A stretch of DNA of 64,000 bases from positions 124,001 to 188,000 of the forward strand of contig NZ_FOHU01000001.1 in the NCBI RefSeq assembly GCF_900111615.1, in the 5' to 3' direction. Each line of letters opens with the position of its first letter. The stretch's first letter is position 1. The DNA comes from Natronincola peptidivorans (GTDB lineage: Bacteria; Bacillota; Clostridia; Peptostreptococcales; Natronincolaceae). The notes under the pieces were generated by a model. It was not told the DNA's origin. It did no database searches and saw only the letters and a list, made by a program, of their open reading frames with translations. Of this stretch, positions 35,796 through 44,940 are shown in pieces. The translations under genes and the position numbers were made by a program.

Positions 35796-38700
35796 TTGTA
35801 TTTAAAGAAATTAGAGTTATATGGATTTAAATCCTTTGCCAATAAAATAGAGATGAATTTTGATCAAGGTGTTACAGGCGTGGTTGGACCCAATGGCAGT
35901 GGTAAGAGCAATATTTCTGATGGCATTAAATGGGTACTAGGAGAGCAAAGTGTCAAAACCTTAAGAGGTAGTAAAATGGAAGATGTTATTTTTGCTGGAA
36001 CCAGCAACAGAAAACCTTTAGGTATGTCGGAGGTTTCTTTAACATTAGATAATAGCTCTCAATTACTACCAATTGAATATGAAGAAGTCACCATCACAAG
36101 GAGAATGTATCGTTCTGGGGAAAGTGAATACTATTTAAACAAATCAGCTTGTCGTTTAAAAGATATTAGGGAGCTGTTAATGGACACTGGGATAGGCAAG
36201 GATGGATACTCCATCATTGGGCAGGGAAAAATTGATGAAATATTAAGCAGTAAATCAGAAGATCGGCGACAACTATTTGAAGAGGCTGCGGGAATCATTA
36301 AGTATAAGCACAGAAAAAATGATGCAGAGAAAAAATTAACTACTACAAAAGATAATTTAATTAGGGTAACAGACATATTACAGGAATTAGAAAATCAACT
36401 GGAGCCTTTGAAAAAGCAAAGCATAAAAGCTCAAAAGTATAGCCAATTAAGGGAAACCCTGATAAGACTAGAGGTCAATCTGTTTATTAAAGAGATTGAT
36501 AAAATAGATGAAGAGTTAAAACATGTACATGAACAAATGGAAATGTTACAAAAATCTTTATCTACACAAGAAATAGAAAAGAAAAATCATGTGAAAAATT
36601 TTGAAAAGATTCAAGAACAAATAGATCTGAATGAAGAAGAAACTGCTAATCATCAAAATGATTTTTATAAAGTGCAACAAGAAATTGGAAAAAAAGAAGG
36701 AGAAATAAGCGTAAACCAAGAGAAATTGTTACACTATAATGAAAATATAGCTAGACTTAATAGTGAGGTTAGCGATATTAAAACAATTATTACTAATCAT
36801 ACTAAGGATTTAGAGGATAAGCTACAACATTTAAAAACAGTAGATATAGAGCTAGAGGATTTAGAGAGAAAAGTACAAAAGCAGGTATTAAAATATCAAG
36901 GTGTCAATCAATTAAAGACATTGAAAGAAGAAGATATTGAAAAGTCAAAGTCATTTATCATAGAAACTTTAAATGATATTTCTGATAAAAAAAGTGAAAG
37001 TAATAGTTTAAAAACATTGATTCAGACTATGGAACAAAGAATACAGCAGATAAATAAGGAGATCCAGGACTTAGAGAGTAAAAACGAAGAAGGCCACAGA
37101 AAACTAAATGATCTTCAGCAGAACTTAAACCAATTACAAATGCGTCTAAAGGAAAGAAACAAAGCAATAGAACTAACAATAAACAACAAAACCACTATGG
37201 AAAGGGAAAGCAAAGAGCTTAACAAAAAGATAGAAAAAATCAAAGGGGAAATTCAGCATAAACGTTCTAAGAAAAATCTTATTGAAGAGATGGAAAGGGA
37301 ACATGATGGATATAACAAAAGTGTAAAGAACATTCTAACTGCATGCAAGAAAGATAATGTACTAGGAAAAGATGTTTATGGTGTTGTAGCAAATCTATTA
37401 AAAGTTTCTAAAGGATATGAAGTAGCTTTAGAAACAGCTTTAGGTTTCAGTATACAAAACATAGTTACAAAAAGTGAAGAAGATGCTAAAAGATTGATAA
37501 GTTATTTAAAAAGGCATAATTTAGGTAGAGTAACATTTCTCCCTATTACTGCCATGCAAAAAAAGTTTATTAATCAAGAGGAAATGAAAATTATTAAAGG
37601 ATTTAGTAATGTTAAGACAGCGATAGATGTTATTAATTATGATACTGAATTTATCAATGTCTTTTCTAATCTATTGTCTAGAGTGCTAATTGTACCTGAT
37701 CTTGATATAGGAGTAAAGATTGCAAAAGCCTTAAATTATAGATTTAAAATAGTCACAATAGCTGGAGACGTATTAAACATTGGAGGGTCTCTCACTGGTG
37801 GCAGTTCTGCTTTGAAGGGTAATAGTATATTGGGGAGGAAAAGAGAATTAGAAGAATTGTCTGAAGCTATAGAATTCATGGATAAAGACTATAAGGTATT
37901 ACAAGAAAAAAGTCATAAAGCCACCAATACTATTAATAAATTGGATGAAGAATTAAAAGAATTGAATGAGAAACAACAAGAAGAAAGAATTCAAGAGGCT
38001 ACAATAATAAGTAAAATTCAACAGGCTGAAGAAGAAAACAATCAAACCACCAATTATATAAAGCTCTTGAATCGAGAGAAAATAGAACTAAAAAAAGCAG
38101 AGGAAGAGACACTAGTTAAGTTTAATATTATCGGTCAAGAAGTAAAGCTGTTGGAAGAAAAGATTACAAATACCAAACAAATATTAGTTGATTATGAGGA
38201 AAATCTGCTAAAAGGCAAGCAAGAAATAGAAAATCTCAATGATGAAATAACAAAAGATAAAATAAATCTAGCTTCCATGAAGGAACAAAAAAAGGCATTA
38301 CTACATGAGATTGTAAATTTGCAAGAAACTATTAAAACAAACGAAATGCAGATATTACAAAAGAATGAAGAAATAAAGAAAAGCAATCAAGAATATAATA
38401 ATTTGGAAGATGAACTTTTAAAAAATAAGAAACAGCTAGAAAATTTACTCCTTAACATTTCTAAGTCCCAAAGGAATATAGAAAAACTAAGAGACAGCAA
38501 GCAAAATCTTATCCAATTACAAAAACAAAGCAAAGAAATGCTAAACCAAGTTGAAATAATAGTAAAAGATTTAAATGAAGGTGCTTATAAATTAGACGTG
38601 AAATGCACAAGATTAGAAATGCAGCAACAAACCTTTTATAACAAATTATGGGAGGAGTACGAATTAACCTATAATAATGCAAAAGACATGCAGGAAGATA

Positions 38701-39380
38701 TTTCTGACCATACAAATGTGGCAAAAGAAATAAAAACATTAAAAGATGGAATTAAAGCTCTAGGGCATATCAATCTTGAATCAATTGAGGAATATGAAAA
38801 AATAAAAGAAAGATACGAGTTTTTGCATCAACAAAAGGATGACCTAGAAAAGGCTAGGCAAGCTCTATTAAAAGTAATCAAAGAAATGGAAACCATTATG
38901 GAAAAGCAATTTCTTCAAGAGTTTGCTAAGATAAAGAAAAACTTCAATGAAGTGTTTATTAAACTCTTTGGAGGAGGAAAAGGACAGTTGGTTTTAGAAG
39001 ATGAAGAAAATATTTTGAATTGTGGTATAGAGATCATAGCTCAGCCCCCAGGAAAAAAATTGCAAAATCTATCGTTACTATCTGGAGGCGAAAGAGCCTT
39101 GACGGCCATATCCCTATTATTCGGTATTTTATTAGTTAAACCTAGCCCCTTTTGTGTTTTAGATGAAATTGAAGCTGCTCTCGATGATGCTAACGTCACT
39201 AGATTTGCAAAGTTTCTTCAAGAGCTTTCATGTGATACTCAGTTTATTGTTGTTACCCATAGGAAAGGTACAATGGAGTGCACAGATGCACTATACGGGG
39301 TAACAATGGAAGAAGAAGGCATATCGAAAATTGTATCTGTTAAATTTACAGATGATATGGATAAAGAAATCGCTAGTTAG
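35796..39380 (+). CDS. smc: Chromosome segregation protein SMC
   Basis: Forms the dimeric, ATP-driven condensin with ScpA and ScpB. The 1194 residues show Walker A GPNGSGKSNI (about 32-41), long coiled coils (about 170-500 and 680-1010), the hinge between (about 510-680, with GVVANLLKV and GGSLTGGS), then the C-terminal head with LSGGERALTA and Walker B CVLDEIEAALDD. The start is TTG 35796 after a GGGGGGA site; it gives the family start MYLKKLELYGFKSFA. ftsY follows by 11 nt, as in Bacillus. Confidence 0.97.
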   Translation: MYLKKLELYGFKSFANKIEMNFDQGVTGVVGPNGSGKSNISDGIKWVLGEQSVKTLRGSKMEDVIFAGTSNRKPLGMSEVSLTLDNSSQLLPIEYEEVTITRRMYRSGESEYYLNKSACRLKDIRELLMDTGIGKDGYSIIGQGKIDEILSSKSEDRRQLFEEAAGIIKYKHRKNDAEKKLTTTKDNLIRVTDILQELENQLEPLKKQSIKAQKYSQLRETLIRLEVNLFIKEIDKIDEELKHVHEQMEMLQKSLSTQEIEKKNHVKNFEKIQEQIDLNEEETANHQNDFYKVQQEIGKKEGEISVNQEKLLHYNENIARLNSEVSDIKTIITNHTKDLEDKLQHLKTVDIELEDLERKVQKQVLKYQGVNQLKTLKEEDIEKSKSFIIETLNDISDKKSESNSLKTLIQTMEQRIQQINKEIQDLESKNEEGHRKLNDLQQNLNQLQMRLKERNKAIELTINNKTTMERESKELNKKIEKIKGEIQHKRSKKNLIEEMEREHDGYNKSVKNILTACKKDNVLGKDVYGVVANLLKVSKGYEVALETALGFSIQNIVTKSEEDAKRLISYLKRHNLGRVTFLPITAMQKKFINQEEMKIIKGFSNVKTAIDVINYDTEFINVFSNLLSRVLIVPDLDIGVKIAKALNYRFKIVTIAGDVLNIGGSLTGGSSALKGNSILGRKRELEELSEAIEFMDKDYKVLQEKSHKATNTINKLDEELKELNEKQQEERIQEATIISKIQQAEEENNQTTNYIKLLNREKIELKKAEEETLVKFNIIGQEVKLLEEKITNTKQILVDYEENLLKGKQEIENLNDEITKDKINLASMKEQKKALLHEIVNLQETIKTNEMQILQKNEEIKKSNQEYNNLEDELLKNKKQLENLLLNISKSQRNIEKLRDSKQNLIQLQKQSKEMLNQVEIIVKDLNEGAYKLDVKCTRLEMQQQTFYNKLWEEYELTYNNAKDMQEDISDHTNVAKEIKTLKDGIKALGHINLESIEEYEKIKERYEFLHQQKDDLEKARQALLKVIKEMETIMEKQFLQEFAKIKKNFNEVFIKLFGGGKGQLVLEDEENILNCGIEIIAQPPGKKLQNLSLLSGGERALTAISLLFGILLVKPSPFCVLDEIEAALDDANVTRFAKFLQELSCDTQFIVVTHRKGTMECTDALYGVTMEEEGISKIVSVKFTDDMDKEIAS

Positions 39381-39391
39381 GAGGAAAATAG

Positions 39392-40597
39392 GTGTTTAAA
39401 AAACTATGGGAAAAGTTAAATAATAAAAACGAGGCAACAGACAAAAAAGAAAAAGAATATAATCAAGAAGACGTAATTATGGAGGATGAAAAGGAAGAAC
39501 TCCATATCGATGAAATTACTGAGGAGAGTCCAATTACCCCAGAAGAAATAATGGAAGAACCAGAGATGGTTGAAGAATTATTACCTCTTGAGAAGGAAGA
39601 ATTAGAAGAAAACAATGAATTAGAAAAAGACAATGAGTTAGAAGAAGACAATGCATTAGAAGAGGAACCAACTGAAAAAATAAATTTATTTGCAAGATTA
39701 AAGGAAGGGTTATCCAAAACAAAAAAAGGTATCACTGATAAGGTAGATATATTAATAAAATCCTATCAAAAGATAGATGAAGAGTTATTTGAAGAATTAG
39801 AAGAAATATTAATCACTGCAGATATTGGTGTAAACACCACTATGGAAGTTATTGATGAATTAAGGGATGCAGTAAAAGTACAGAAGATTACCCAGCCAGA
39901 GAAAATAAAAGAATTGCTTCAAGAAAAACTAACTACAACACTAAATGAACTATCTTCATCAGACTTGAATACAGAATCCTCACCATCAATTATACTGGTA
40001 GTAGGTGTAAATGGCGTTGGGAAAACAACTTCTATAGGAAAAATTGCATATAAATTGAAAGGTCAAGGGAAAAAGGTATTACTTGCAGCAGGAGATACCT
40101 TTCGGGCAGCAGCCATTGATCAATTGAAAATATGGGGAGACAGAGTAGGTGTTGATGTTATTAAACATCAAGAAGGCTCTGATCCTGCTGCTGTTATATA
40201 CGATGCAATACAAGCGGCAAAAGCTAGAAAAATGGATGTATTAATATGCGATACCGCTGGACGTTTGCATAACAAGAAAAACTTGATGAATGAATTAGGA
40301 AAGGTATTTAAAGTTGTTGAAAGGGAATTCCCCCAAGCAGTAAAGGAAGTGCTACTGGTTTTAGATGCTACCACTGGTCAAAATGCTATACAACAAGCCA
40401 AAACCTTTAAAGAAGTTGCCAATATTTCTGGTCTAGTATTGACAAAGCTTGATGGAACCGCCAAAGGCGGAATTGTTATTGCAATTAGTAAAGAGTTAAA
40501 TATCCCTGTAAAACTAATTGGAGTAGGTGAAAAAATGGAAGATTTACAGGAATTCAATGCTAGTGTTTTTGTTAAAGCACTGTTTGGAGAAGAATAA
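39392..40597 (+). CDS. ftsY: Signal recognition particle receptor FtsY
   Basis: GTPase that docks SRP-ribosome complexes at the membrane. After a basic start MFKKLWEKLN, residues 20-95 are very acidic and contain four copies of a six-residue unit (ELEENN-like). The NG domain follows (about 97-401): GVNGVGKTTS (G1), DTFRAAA, DTAGRLHNK, TKLDGTAKGG and the closing GVGEKMEDLQEF. GTG 39392 has GGAGG 7 nt upstream. Its partner Ffh is encoded at 41094. Confidence 0.97.
   Translation: MFKKLWEKLNNKNEATDKKEKEYNQEDVIMEDEKEELHIDEITEESPITPEEIMEEPEMVEELLPLEKEELEENNELEKDNELEEDNALEEEPTEKINLFARLKEGLSKTKKGITDKVDILIKSYQKIDEELFEELEEILITADIGVNTTMEVIDELRDAVKVQKITQPEKIKELLQEKLTTTLNELSSSDLNTESSPSIILVVGVNGVGKTTSIGKIAYKLKGQGKKVLLAAGDTFRAAAIDQLKIWGDRVGVDVIKHQEGSDPAAVIYDAIQAAKARKMDVLICDTAGRLHNKKNLMNELGKVFKVVEREFPQAVKEVLLVLDATTGQNAIQQAKTFKEVANISGLVLTKLDGTAKGGIVIAISKELNIPVKLIGVGEKMEDLQEFNASVFVKALFGEE
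39599..39670 (+). repeat. Four 18-bp tandem repeats in the ftsY acidic region
   Basis: Units at 39599-39616, 39617-39634, 39635-39652 and 39653-39670, each close to GAATTAGAAGAAGACAAT; the last copy is the most diverged. Each encodes six residues of the pattern E-L-E-(E/K)-(N/D)-N. The length is in frame, so copy changes would only lengthen or shorten the acidic tail. Confidence 0.85.
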
Positions 40598-40622
40598 GTA
40601 AAGAACTGTCAATAAAAAATAC

Positions 40623-40651
40623 TTGACACTAAATAGTTTTTAGTATAGAAT
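40623..40651 (+). promoter_or_regulatory. Sigma-A promoter for ylxM-ffh-rpsP-khpA
   Basis: Exact TTGACA (40623-40628), 17-nt spacer, TAGAAT (40646-40651). It makes the SRP and S16 genes independent of smc-ftsY. Confidence 0.8.
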
Positions 40652-40701
40652 TCTAGTGTAAAGCAAAAGAGCTTTACACCAATAATATGGGAAGTGCTGC
40701 T

Positions 40702-41079
40702 ATGATAGAAAAAAAAATTGAAATATCTATGCTCTATGATTTTTACAATCAACTTCTTACTGCAAAACAAAGAGATATGATTGATTTATATTATAATCAA
40801 GATTTATCCCTTGGAGAAATTGCACAGGAATTGCAGATATCAAGGCAGGCGGTATATGATACCATTAAAAGAACAGAAAAGATACTCTACGATTATGAAA
40901 AAAAACTAAAGCTATTTGGTCTATTTAACTCTAAAATAGCTAGTATAGAAAAACTAAAAGAAAAGGTATTACAGCTAGAAGAAATGATAGAATTGGATTC
41001 ATCCAAGAAAGAGTTAAAGGAAGAAATAAAGATGATGAAGTCATTGTTTGACGAGCTACTAAATAATTCAATCCTCTAG
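40702..41079 (+). CDS. ylxM: Putative helix-turn-helix protein YlxM/p13-like
   Basis: A 125-residue protein of the UPF0122 (YlxM) family that lies before ffh and, in streptococci, modulates the SRP pathway. It has a sigma-70 region 4-like HTH (LLTAKQRDMIDLYYNQDLSL and ISRQAVYDTIKRTE, about 15-60) and a C-terminal coiled coil. ATG 40687 would add five residues but lacks a ribosome site; ATG 40702 has GGGAAG 7 nt upstream and matches the family start. ffh follows by 14 nt. Confidence 0.9.
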   Translation: MIEKKIEISMLYDFYNQLLTAKQRDMIDLYYNQDLSLGEIAQELQISRQAVYDTIKRTEKILYDYEKKLKLFGLFNSKIASIEKLKEKVLQLEEMIELDSSKKELKEEIKMMKSLFDELLNNSIL

Positions 41080-41093
41080 GTAGGTGAATAAAG

Positions 41094-42440
41094 ATGGTTT
41101 TTGAGGGATTAGCTGAAAAGCTTCAAAACACCCTAAAGAAACTGAAGGGTAAAGGAAAGCTTACCGAAAAAGACGTATCGGAAGCTATGAGAGAAGTAAA
41201 GCTAGCGCTTCTAGAAGCAGATGTAAACTTTAAAGTTGTTAAAGACTTTGTTAAAAAAGTAAAAGAAAGAGCTGTGGGAGTAGACGTATTAGAAAGTCTT
41301 ACCCCTGGACAACAAGTAGTAAAAATTGTAAATGAAGAATTGACATCCCTAATGGGTGAAACCCAAAGCAAATTAACCTTTGCATCTAAACCACCTACTA
41401 TTATTATGTTGGTAGGTTTGCAAGGGGCAGGTAAAACCACCACTAGTGGGAAACTTGCAGGATTATTAAAAAAGCAAGGGAAAAGACCCTTGTTGATTGC
41501 AGGAGATATTTATAGACCAGCTGCCATAAAACAGCTGCAGGTGGTTGGTAATCAAGTAGATGTTCCTGTGTTTACTATGGGAGACAAACTAAGTCCTGTA
41601 GATATTGCTAAAGCAGGTGTAGAGCATGGTATAAGTCATGGTAACGACATTATCATTATTGATACCGCAGGAAGGCTTCATATCAATGAGGAGCTGATGG
41701 AGGAATTACAAAGTGTAAAGGCTATTGTAAAGCCCCATGAAATCTTGCTGGTGATTGATTCCATGACAGGGCAAGATGCTGTGAATGTTGCAGAGGAATT
41801 TAATGGGAAACTAGGGATTGATGGTGTCATATTAACTAAGCTAGATGGAGATACCAGAGGGGGAGCTGCTTTATCTGTAAGAACAGTAACCCATAAACCA
41901 ATCAAGTTTGTGGGTTTAGGAGAAAAGCTAGAGGATTTAGAGCCTTTTTACCCTGACAGGATGGCTTCTAGGATTCTTGGAATGGGAGATGTTCTAAGCC
42001 TAATAGAAAAAGCTCAAGCATCCTTTGATGAAAATAAAGCAAAAGAGCTCCACAGCAAAATGAAAAATCAACAGTTTACTTTTGAAGATTTTTTAGAGCA
42101 ATTACAGCAAGTAAAAAACATGGGACCTATTAGTCAATTAATGGAGATGATTCCCGGTGCTGGTGGAAAACAACTAAAAAATCTTGAAATGGATGAAAAG
42201 GAGCTGGTTTATATACAAGCTATTATTCAATCCATGACAAGGGAAGAAAGACAAAATCCAGCTATTATAAATGGTAGTAGAAGAAAAAGAATTGCTAAGG
42301 GTAGTGGTACAACCGTTCAACAGGTCAACCGATTAATAAAGCAATTTGACCAGACAAGAAAAATGATGAAGCAGTTTGCCGATATGGAAAAAACAATGAA
42401 AAAGGGAGGAAAACCTAAGTTTCCTTTCTTTGGAAGATAG
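41094..42440 (+). CDS. ffh: Signal recognition particle protein Ffh
   Basis: GTPase that binds signal peptides and 4.5S/6S-like SRP RNA for co-translational targeting. The 448 residues have the N domain (1-90), G domain with GLQGAGKTTT (about 107-116), DTAGRLHIN, TKLDGDTRGG, then the methionine-rich M domain (about 300-448) with the RNA-binding SRRKRIAKGSGTTVQQVN. The tail is KGGKPKFPFFGR. No SRP RNA gene was seen in this window. Confidence 0.97.
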   Translation: MVFEGLAEKLQNTLKKLKGKGKLTEKDVSEAMREVKLALLEADVNFKVVKDFVKKVKERAVGVDVLESLTPGQQVVKIVNEELTSLMGETQSKLTFASKPPTIIMLVGLQGAGKTTTSGKLAGLLKKQGKRPLLIAGDIYRPAAIKQLQVVGNQVDVPVFTMGDKLSPVDIAKAGVEHGISHGNDIIIIDTAGRLHINEELMEELQSVKAIVKPHEILLVIDSMTGQDAVNVAEEFNGKLGIDGVILTKLDGDTRGGAALSVRTVTHKPIKFVGLGEKLEDLEPFYPDRMASRILGMGDVLSLIEKAQASFDENKAKELHSKMKNQQFTFEDFLEQLQQVKNMGPISQLMEMIPGAGGKQLKNLEMDEKELVYIQAIIQSMTREERQNPAIINGSRRKRIAKGSGTTVQQVNRLIKQFDQTRKMMKQFADMEKTMKKGGKPKFPFFGR

Positions 42441-42468
42441 ATTTTGACTATTTAAAGGAGGTGAGAAA

Positions 42469-42714
42469 ATGGCAGTAAAAATTAGATTAAAAAGAATGGG
42501 TGCTAAGAAAAAGCCTTTCTACAGAATTGTAGTTGCTGATGCTAGAGCTCCTAGAGATGGTAGATTTATTGAAGAAATAGGATACTATAATCCAGTTTCC
42601 GAACCAAAGGAAGTAAAAATAGACAATGAAAAAGCTACAAAGTGGTTAAACAACGGTGCGCAACCTACTGATACTGTAAAAGATTTGTTTAAAAAGAATG
42701 GGATTATTGAATAA
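42469..42714 (+). CDS. rpsP: 30S ribosomal protein S16
   Basis: Small-subunit protein of 81 residues, beginning [20 protein letters not shown], then [33 protein letters not shown] precedes the ATG. It is in the standard ffh-rpsP-khpA order. Confidence 0.98.
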   Translation: MAVKIRLKRMGAKKKPFYRIVVADARAPRDGRFIEEIGYYNPVSEPKEVKIDNEKATKWLNNGAQPTDTVKDLFKKNGIIE

Positions 42715-42741
42715 TAATCTTTTAAACTAGGGGGTATACAA

Positions 42742-42969
42742 ATGGGCCAATTAGTGGAAATTATTGCTAAAGCACTCGTAGATCATCCAGAAGAAGTAGT
42801 TGTTACTGAGGTTGAAGGTAACCAGTCTATTATTGTAGAGTTAAAAGTAGCCCCAGAAGATATGGGAAAAGTTATTGGTAAGCAAGGTAGAATTGCCAAA
42901 GCAATAAGAACAGTAGTGAAAGCAGCCGCTACGAAAGATAATAAAAGAGTTATTGTTGAAATTATTTAA
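42742..42969 (+). CDS. khpA: KH-domain RNA-binding protein KhpA (YlqC)
   Basis: A 75-residue single KH domain with the GxxG loop in [13 protein letters not shown] (about 46-58). In streptococci KhpA pairs with KhpB (Jag/EloR) to control cell elongation and RNA metabolism. GGGGGT precedes the ATG. A hairpin follows at 42975, so rimM probably has its own promoter. Confidence 0.95.
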   Translation: MGQLVEIIAKALVDHPEEVVVTEVEGNQSIIVELKVAPEDMGKVIGKQGRIAKAIRTVVKAAATKDNKRVIVEII

Positions 42970-42974
42970 TTCAC

Positions 42975-43003
42975 AAGGATTAGGTTCTCCTAATCCTTAT
43001 TTC
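42975..43003 (+). terminator. Hairpin after khpA
   Basis: Perfect 10-bp stem, 42975-42984 with 42989-42998, TTCT loop, followed by ATTTC. Strong stem but short U-tract. Confidence 0.7.
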
Positions 43004-43049
43004 ACGACATCTAGTCTATTGATAGAAAAACATAGATCGAAATAAATTA

Positions 43050-43078
43050 TTAGTAGATTTAAAATAAATGGTTATAAT
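43050..43078 (+). promoter_or_regulatory. Candidate rimM-trmD promoter
   Basis: TATAAT (43073-43078) with a weak TTAGTA (43050-43055) at 17-nt spacing, 24 nt before the rimM ATG and after the khpA hairpin. Confidence 0.4.
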
Positions 43079-43101
43079 TATTTTAAAAGGGTGTAAATTA
43101 G

Positions 43102-43602
43102 ATGAAATATTTAAAAGTTGGAAAAATACTAAATACGCATGGAATTAAAGGTGAAATAAAGGTTTTTTCTCTAACTGATTATGATGAGCGGTTTGAAGAG
43201 CTGGAGTATGTATATATAGAAGGGCACAAGGAAAAATTTCACATTTCCAATGTGAAGTATAGGCCTAAGGATATAATTATTGCCTTCAAAGATCATGATG
43301 ATATCAATAATGTAGAGAAATTCAAAGGAAAATATCTATTAATTGATGAAGGGCAAAAAAGAGAATTGCCTGAGGACACCTATTATATAGTAGATATTAT
43401 AGGTTTAGATGTTTATACTATAGACCATAAGTATTTAGGCAAAGTGGTAGATGTACTGCAAGCAGGTTCTAATGAAGTGTATTGTATAAAAAATGAAGCA
43501 GGTAAAGAGTTGATGATTCCTGCTGTAAAAGAATTTATTCCAGAAATTTCTTTAGAAACTGGTAAAATCATAGTGGATCCTATCGAAGGAATGATAGAAT
43601 AA
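43102..43602 (+). CDS. rimM: Ribosome maturation factor RimM
   Basis: Helps assemble the 30S head and binds S19. The 166 residues begin with the conserved VGKILNTHGIKGEIKV, followed by a beta-barrel and a C-terminal PRC barrel with VYCIKNEAGKELMIPAVKEF. The stop overlaps the trmD start as TAATG, so translation is coupled. Confidence 0.96.
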   Translation: MKYLKVGKILNTHGIKGEIKVFSLTDYDERFEELEYVYIEGHKEKFHISNVKYRPKDIIIAFKDHDDINNVEKFKGKYLLIDEGQKRELPEDTYYIVDIIGLDVYTIDHKYLGKVVDVLQAGSNEVYCIKNEAGKELMIPAVKEFIPEISLETGKIIVDPIEGMIE

Positions 43603-44327
43603 TGGAAATAAAAGTTCTAACCTTGTTCCCGGAAATGTTTAAAGGACCTTTAGATGTAAGCATAATAAAGAATGCTCAAGAAAAAGGACTTTTAACCATT
43701 GAATATATAAATATAAGGGATTTTTCAAATAGTAAGCATAAAAAAGTTGATGATTACCCATATGGTGGTGGTGCTGGCATGGTAATGACGCCACAACCTA
43801 TCTTTGATTGTTATGAAAAAACCCTTGAAAAATTTAAAGATTCTATAAAACCAAGAACGATATACTGTACCCCTAAAGGAAAAGTTTTCAATCAACAAAT
43901 AGCTTTGGAGCTTTCTAAAGAGAAGCATTTAGTCTTTATTTGTGGACATTATGAAGGCGTTGACCAAAGGGTTATTGATGAGTTAGTAACAGATGAAATA
44001 TCTATTGGAGATTATGTGCTAACTGGAGGTGAATTACCAGTTGCCGTCATAATAGACGCTATATCTAGACTAATACCTGGTGTTTTAGGCCAGGATGAAA
44101 GCTATCAAGAGGAATCCTTCTATTCAGGACTTTTGGAATATCCCCACTATACTAGGCCAGAGAATTTCAGAGGACTAACTGTTCCATCGGTTTTATTATC
44201 TGGAAATCATAAAGAAATAGCTAACTGGCGGAACCAGAAGGCTATGGAGGTCACCAATAAAAGAAGACCTGATTTAATTGCAAGGATGAAGAACAAAAAG
44301 AGAGATGAAAATAATATTTTATTGTAA
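43602..44327 (+). CDS. trmD: tRNA (guanine-37-N1)-methyltransferase TrmD
   Basis: Makes m1G37 in tRNAs, preventing frameshifts. The 241 residues form a SPOUT knot enzyme: FPEMFKGPLDVSIIKNA, YGGGAGMVM, CGHYEGVDQRV, SIGDYVLTGGELP, GVLGQDESYQEESF, LLEYPHYTRP and GNHKEIANWR are all present. It is followed by a separate promoter for rplS. Confidence 0.97.
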   Translation: MEIKVLTLFPEMFKGPLDVSIIKNAQEKGLLTIEYINIRDFSNSKHKKVDDYPYGGGAGMVMTPQPIFDCYEKTLEKFKDSIKPRTIYCTPKGKVFNQQIALELSKEKHLVFICGHYEGVDQRVIDELVTDEISIGDYVLTGGELPVAVIIDAISRLIPGVLGQDESYQEESFYSGLLEYPHYTRPENFRGLTVPSVLLSGNHKEIANWRNQKAMEVTNKRRPDLIARMKNKKRDENNILL

Positions 44328-44358
44328 AAAATATGTATATAAATTGTTGGTACTACTA

Positions 44359-44387
44359 TTGAACTATTACAATAGTTATGATATAAT
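44359..44387 (+). promoter_or_regulatory. rplS promoter with a palindrome in its spacer
   Basis: TTGAAC (44359-44364), 17-nt spacer, TATAAT (44382-44387), with TG at 44379-44380 making an extended -10. A 7-bp perfect palindrome, AACTATT-AC-AATAGTT (44362-44377), fills most of the spacer. Confidence 0.82.
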
Positions 44388-44393
44388 GGCAAA

Positions 44394-44452
44394 GTTAGCA
44401 CGGACGGTCCTCTATGCAAATCATATGAACGTCTAGGAAGGAAGGAGGTACA
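44394..44452 (+). promoter_or_regulatory. Probable ribosomal protein L19 leader RNA
   Basis: The roughly 60-nt leader between the predicted start site and rplS contains GGACG (about 44402-44406) able to pair with CGTCT (about 44430-44434), with GGAC/GTCC as a competing hairpin, just before the AAGGAGGT site. Low-GC Gram-positives carry an L19 leader at this point for autoregulation; my match is by position and foldability, not by alignment. Confidence 0.45.
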
Positions 44453-44455
44453 AAC

Positions 44456-44806
44456 ATGGATTTAATTAAAGCTATAGAAAAAGAACAGCTTAAAAGTGAT
44501 GTAGTAGATTTTAATACTGGCGATACAGTAAAAGTACACGTTAGAATTAAAGAAGGTAATAGAGAAAGAATTCAGGTTTTTGAAGGAATTGTTATTAAGA
44601 AGCAAGGTGGAGGAATTGGAGAAAGCTTTACTGTAAGAAGGATTTCCTACGGTGTTGGAGTAGAAAGAACATTTCCAGTGCATTCTCCAAAGATTGAAAA
44701 AATAGAAGTTATTAAGCAAGGTAAGGTTAGAAGAGCTAAATTATTCTACTTAAGAGATAGAATTGGTAAGGCTGCTTTCAAGATTAAAGAAAAGAGAAAA
44801 TACTAG
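44456..44806 (+). CDS. rplS: 50S ribosomal protein L19
   Basis: Large-subunit protein at the 30S-50S interface. The 116 residues include [50 protein letters not shown] and [21 protein letters not shown] precedes the ATG. It has its own promoter and a strong terminator. Confidence 0.98.
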   Translation: MDLIKAIEKEQLKSDVVDFNTGDTVKVHVRIKEGNRERIQVFEGIVIKKQGGGIGESFTVRRISYGVGVERTFPVHSPKIEKIEVIKQGKVRRAKLFYLRDRIGKAAFKIKEKRKY

Positions 44807-44809
44807 TTT

Positions 44810-44840
44810 AAAAGGGACTGTAAACAGTCCCTTTTATTTC
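44810..44840 (+). terminator. Intrinsic terminator after rplS
   Basis: Perfect 11-bp stem, 44810-44820 with 44825-44835, TAAA loop, followed by ATTTC; the right arm ends in four Ts. Confidence 0.88.
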
Positions 44841-44940
44841 GCAATAAAGAAATGATTGAATATTGAAGAAATTTATTATTACATAGATTTATTGGGATTT
44901 TGTGTCTTGGTTTAATTGTGTTAGGTAAAGGAGAGATAAG

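Noticed and set aside
39463-39735. 90-codon Ser/Ile-rich open frame on the - strand in ftsY
   Set aside because: It is the antisense image of the GAA/GAT-rich acidic repeat; composition alone creates it.
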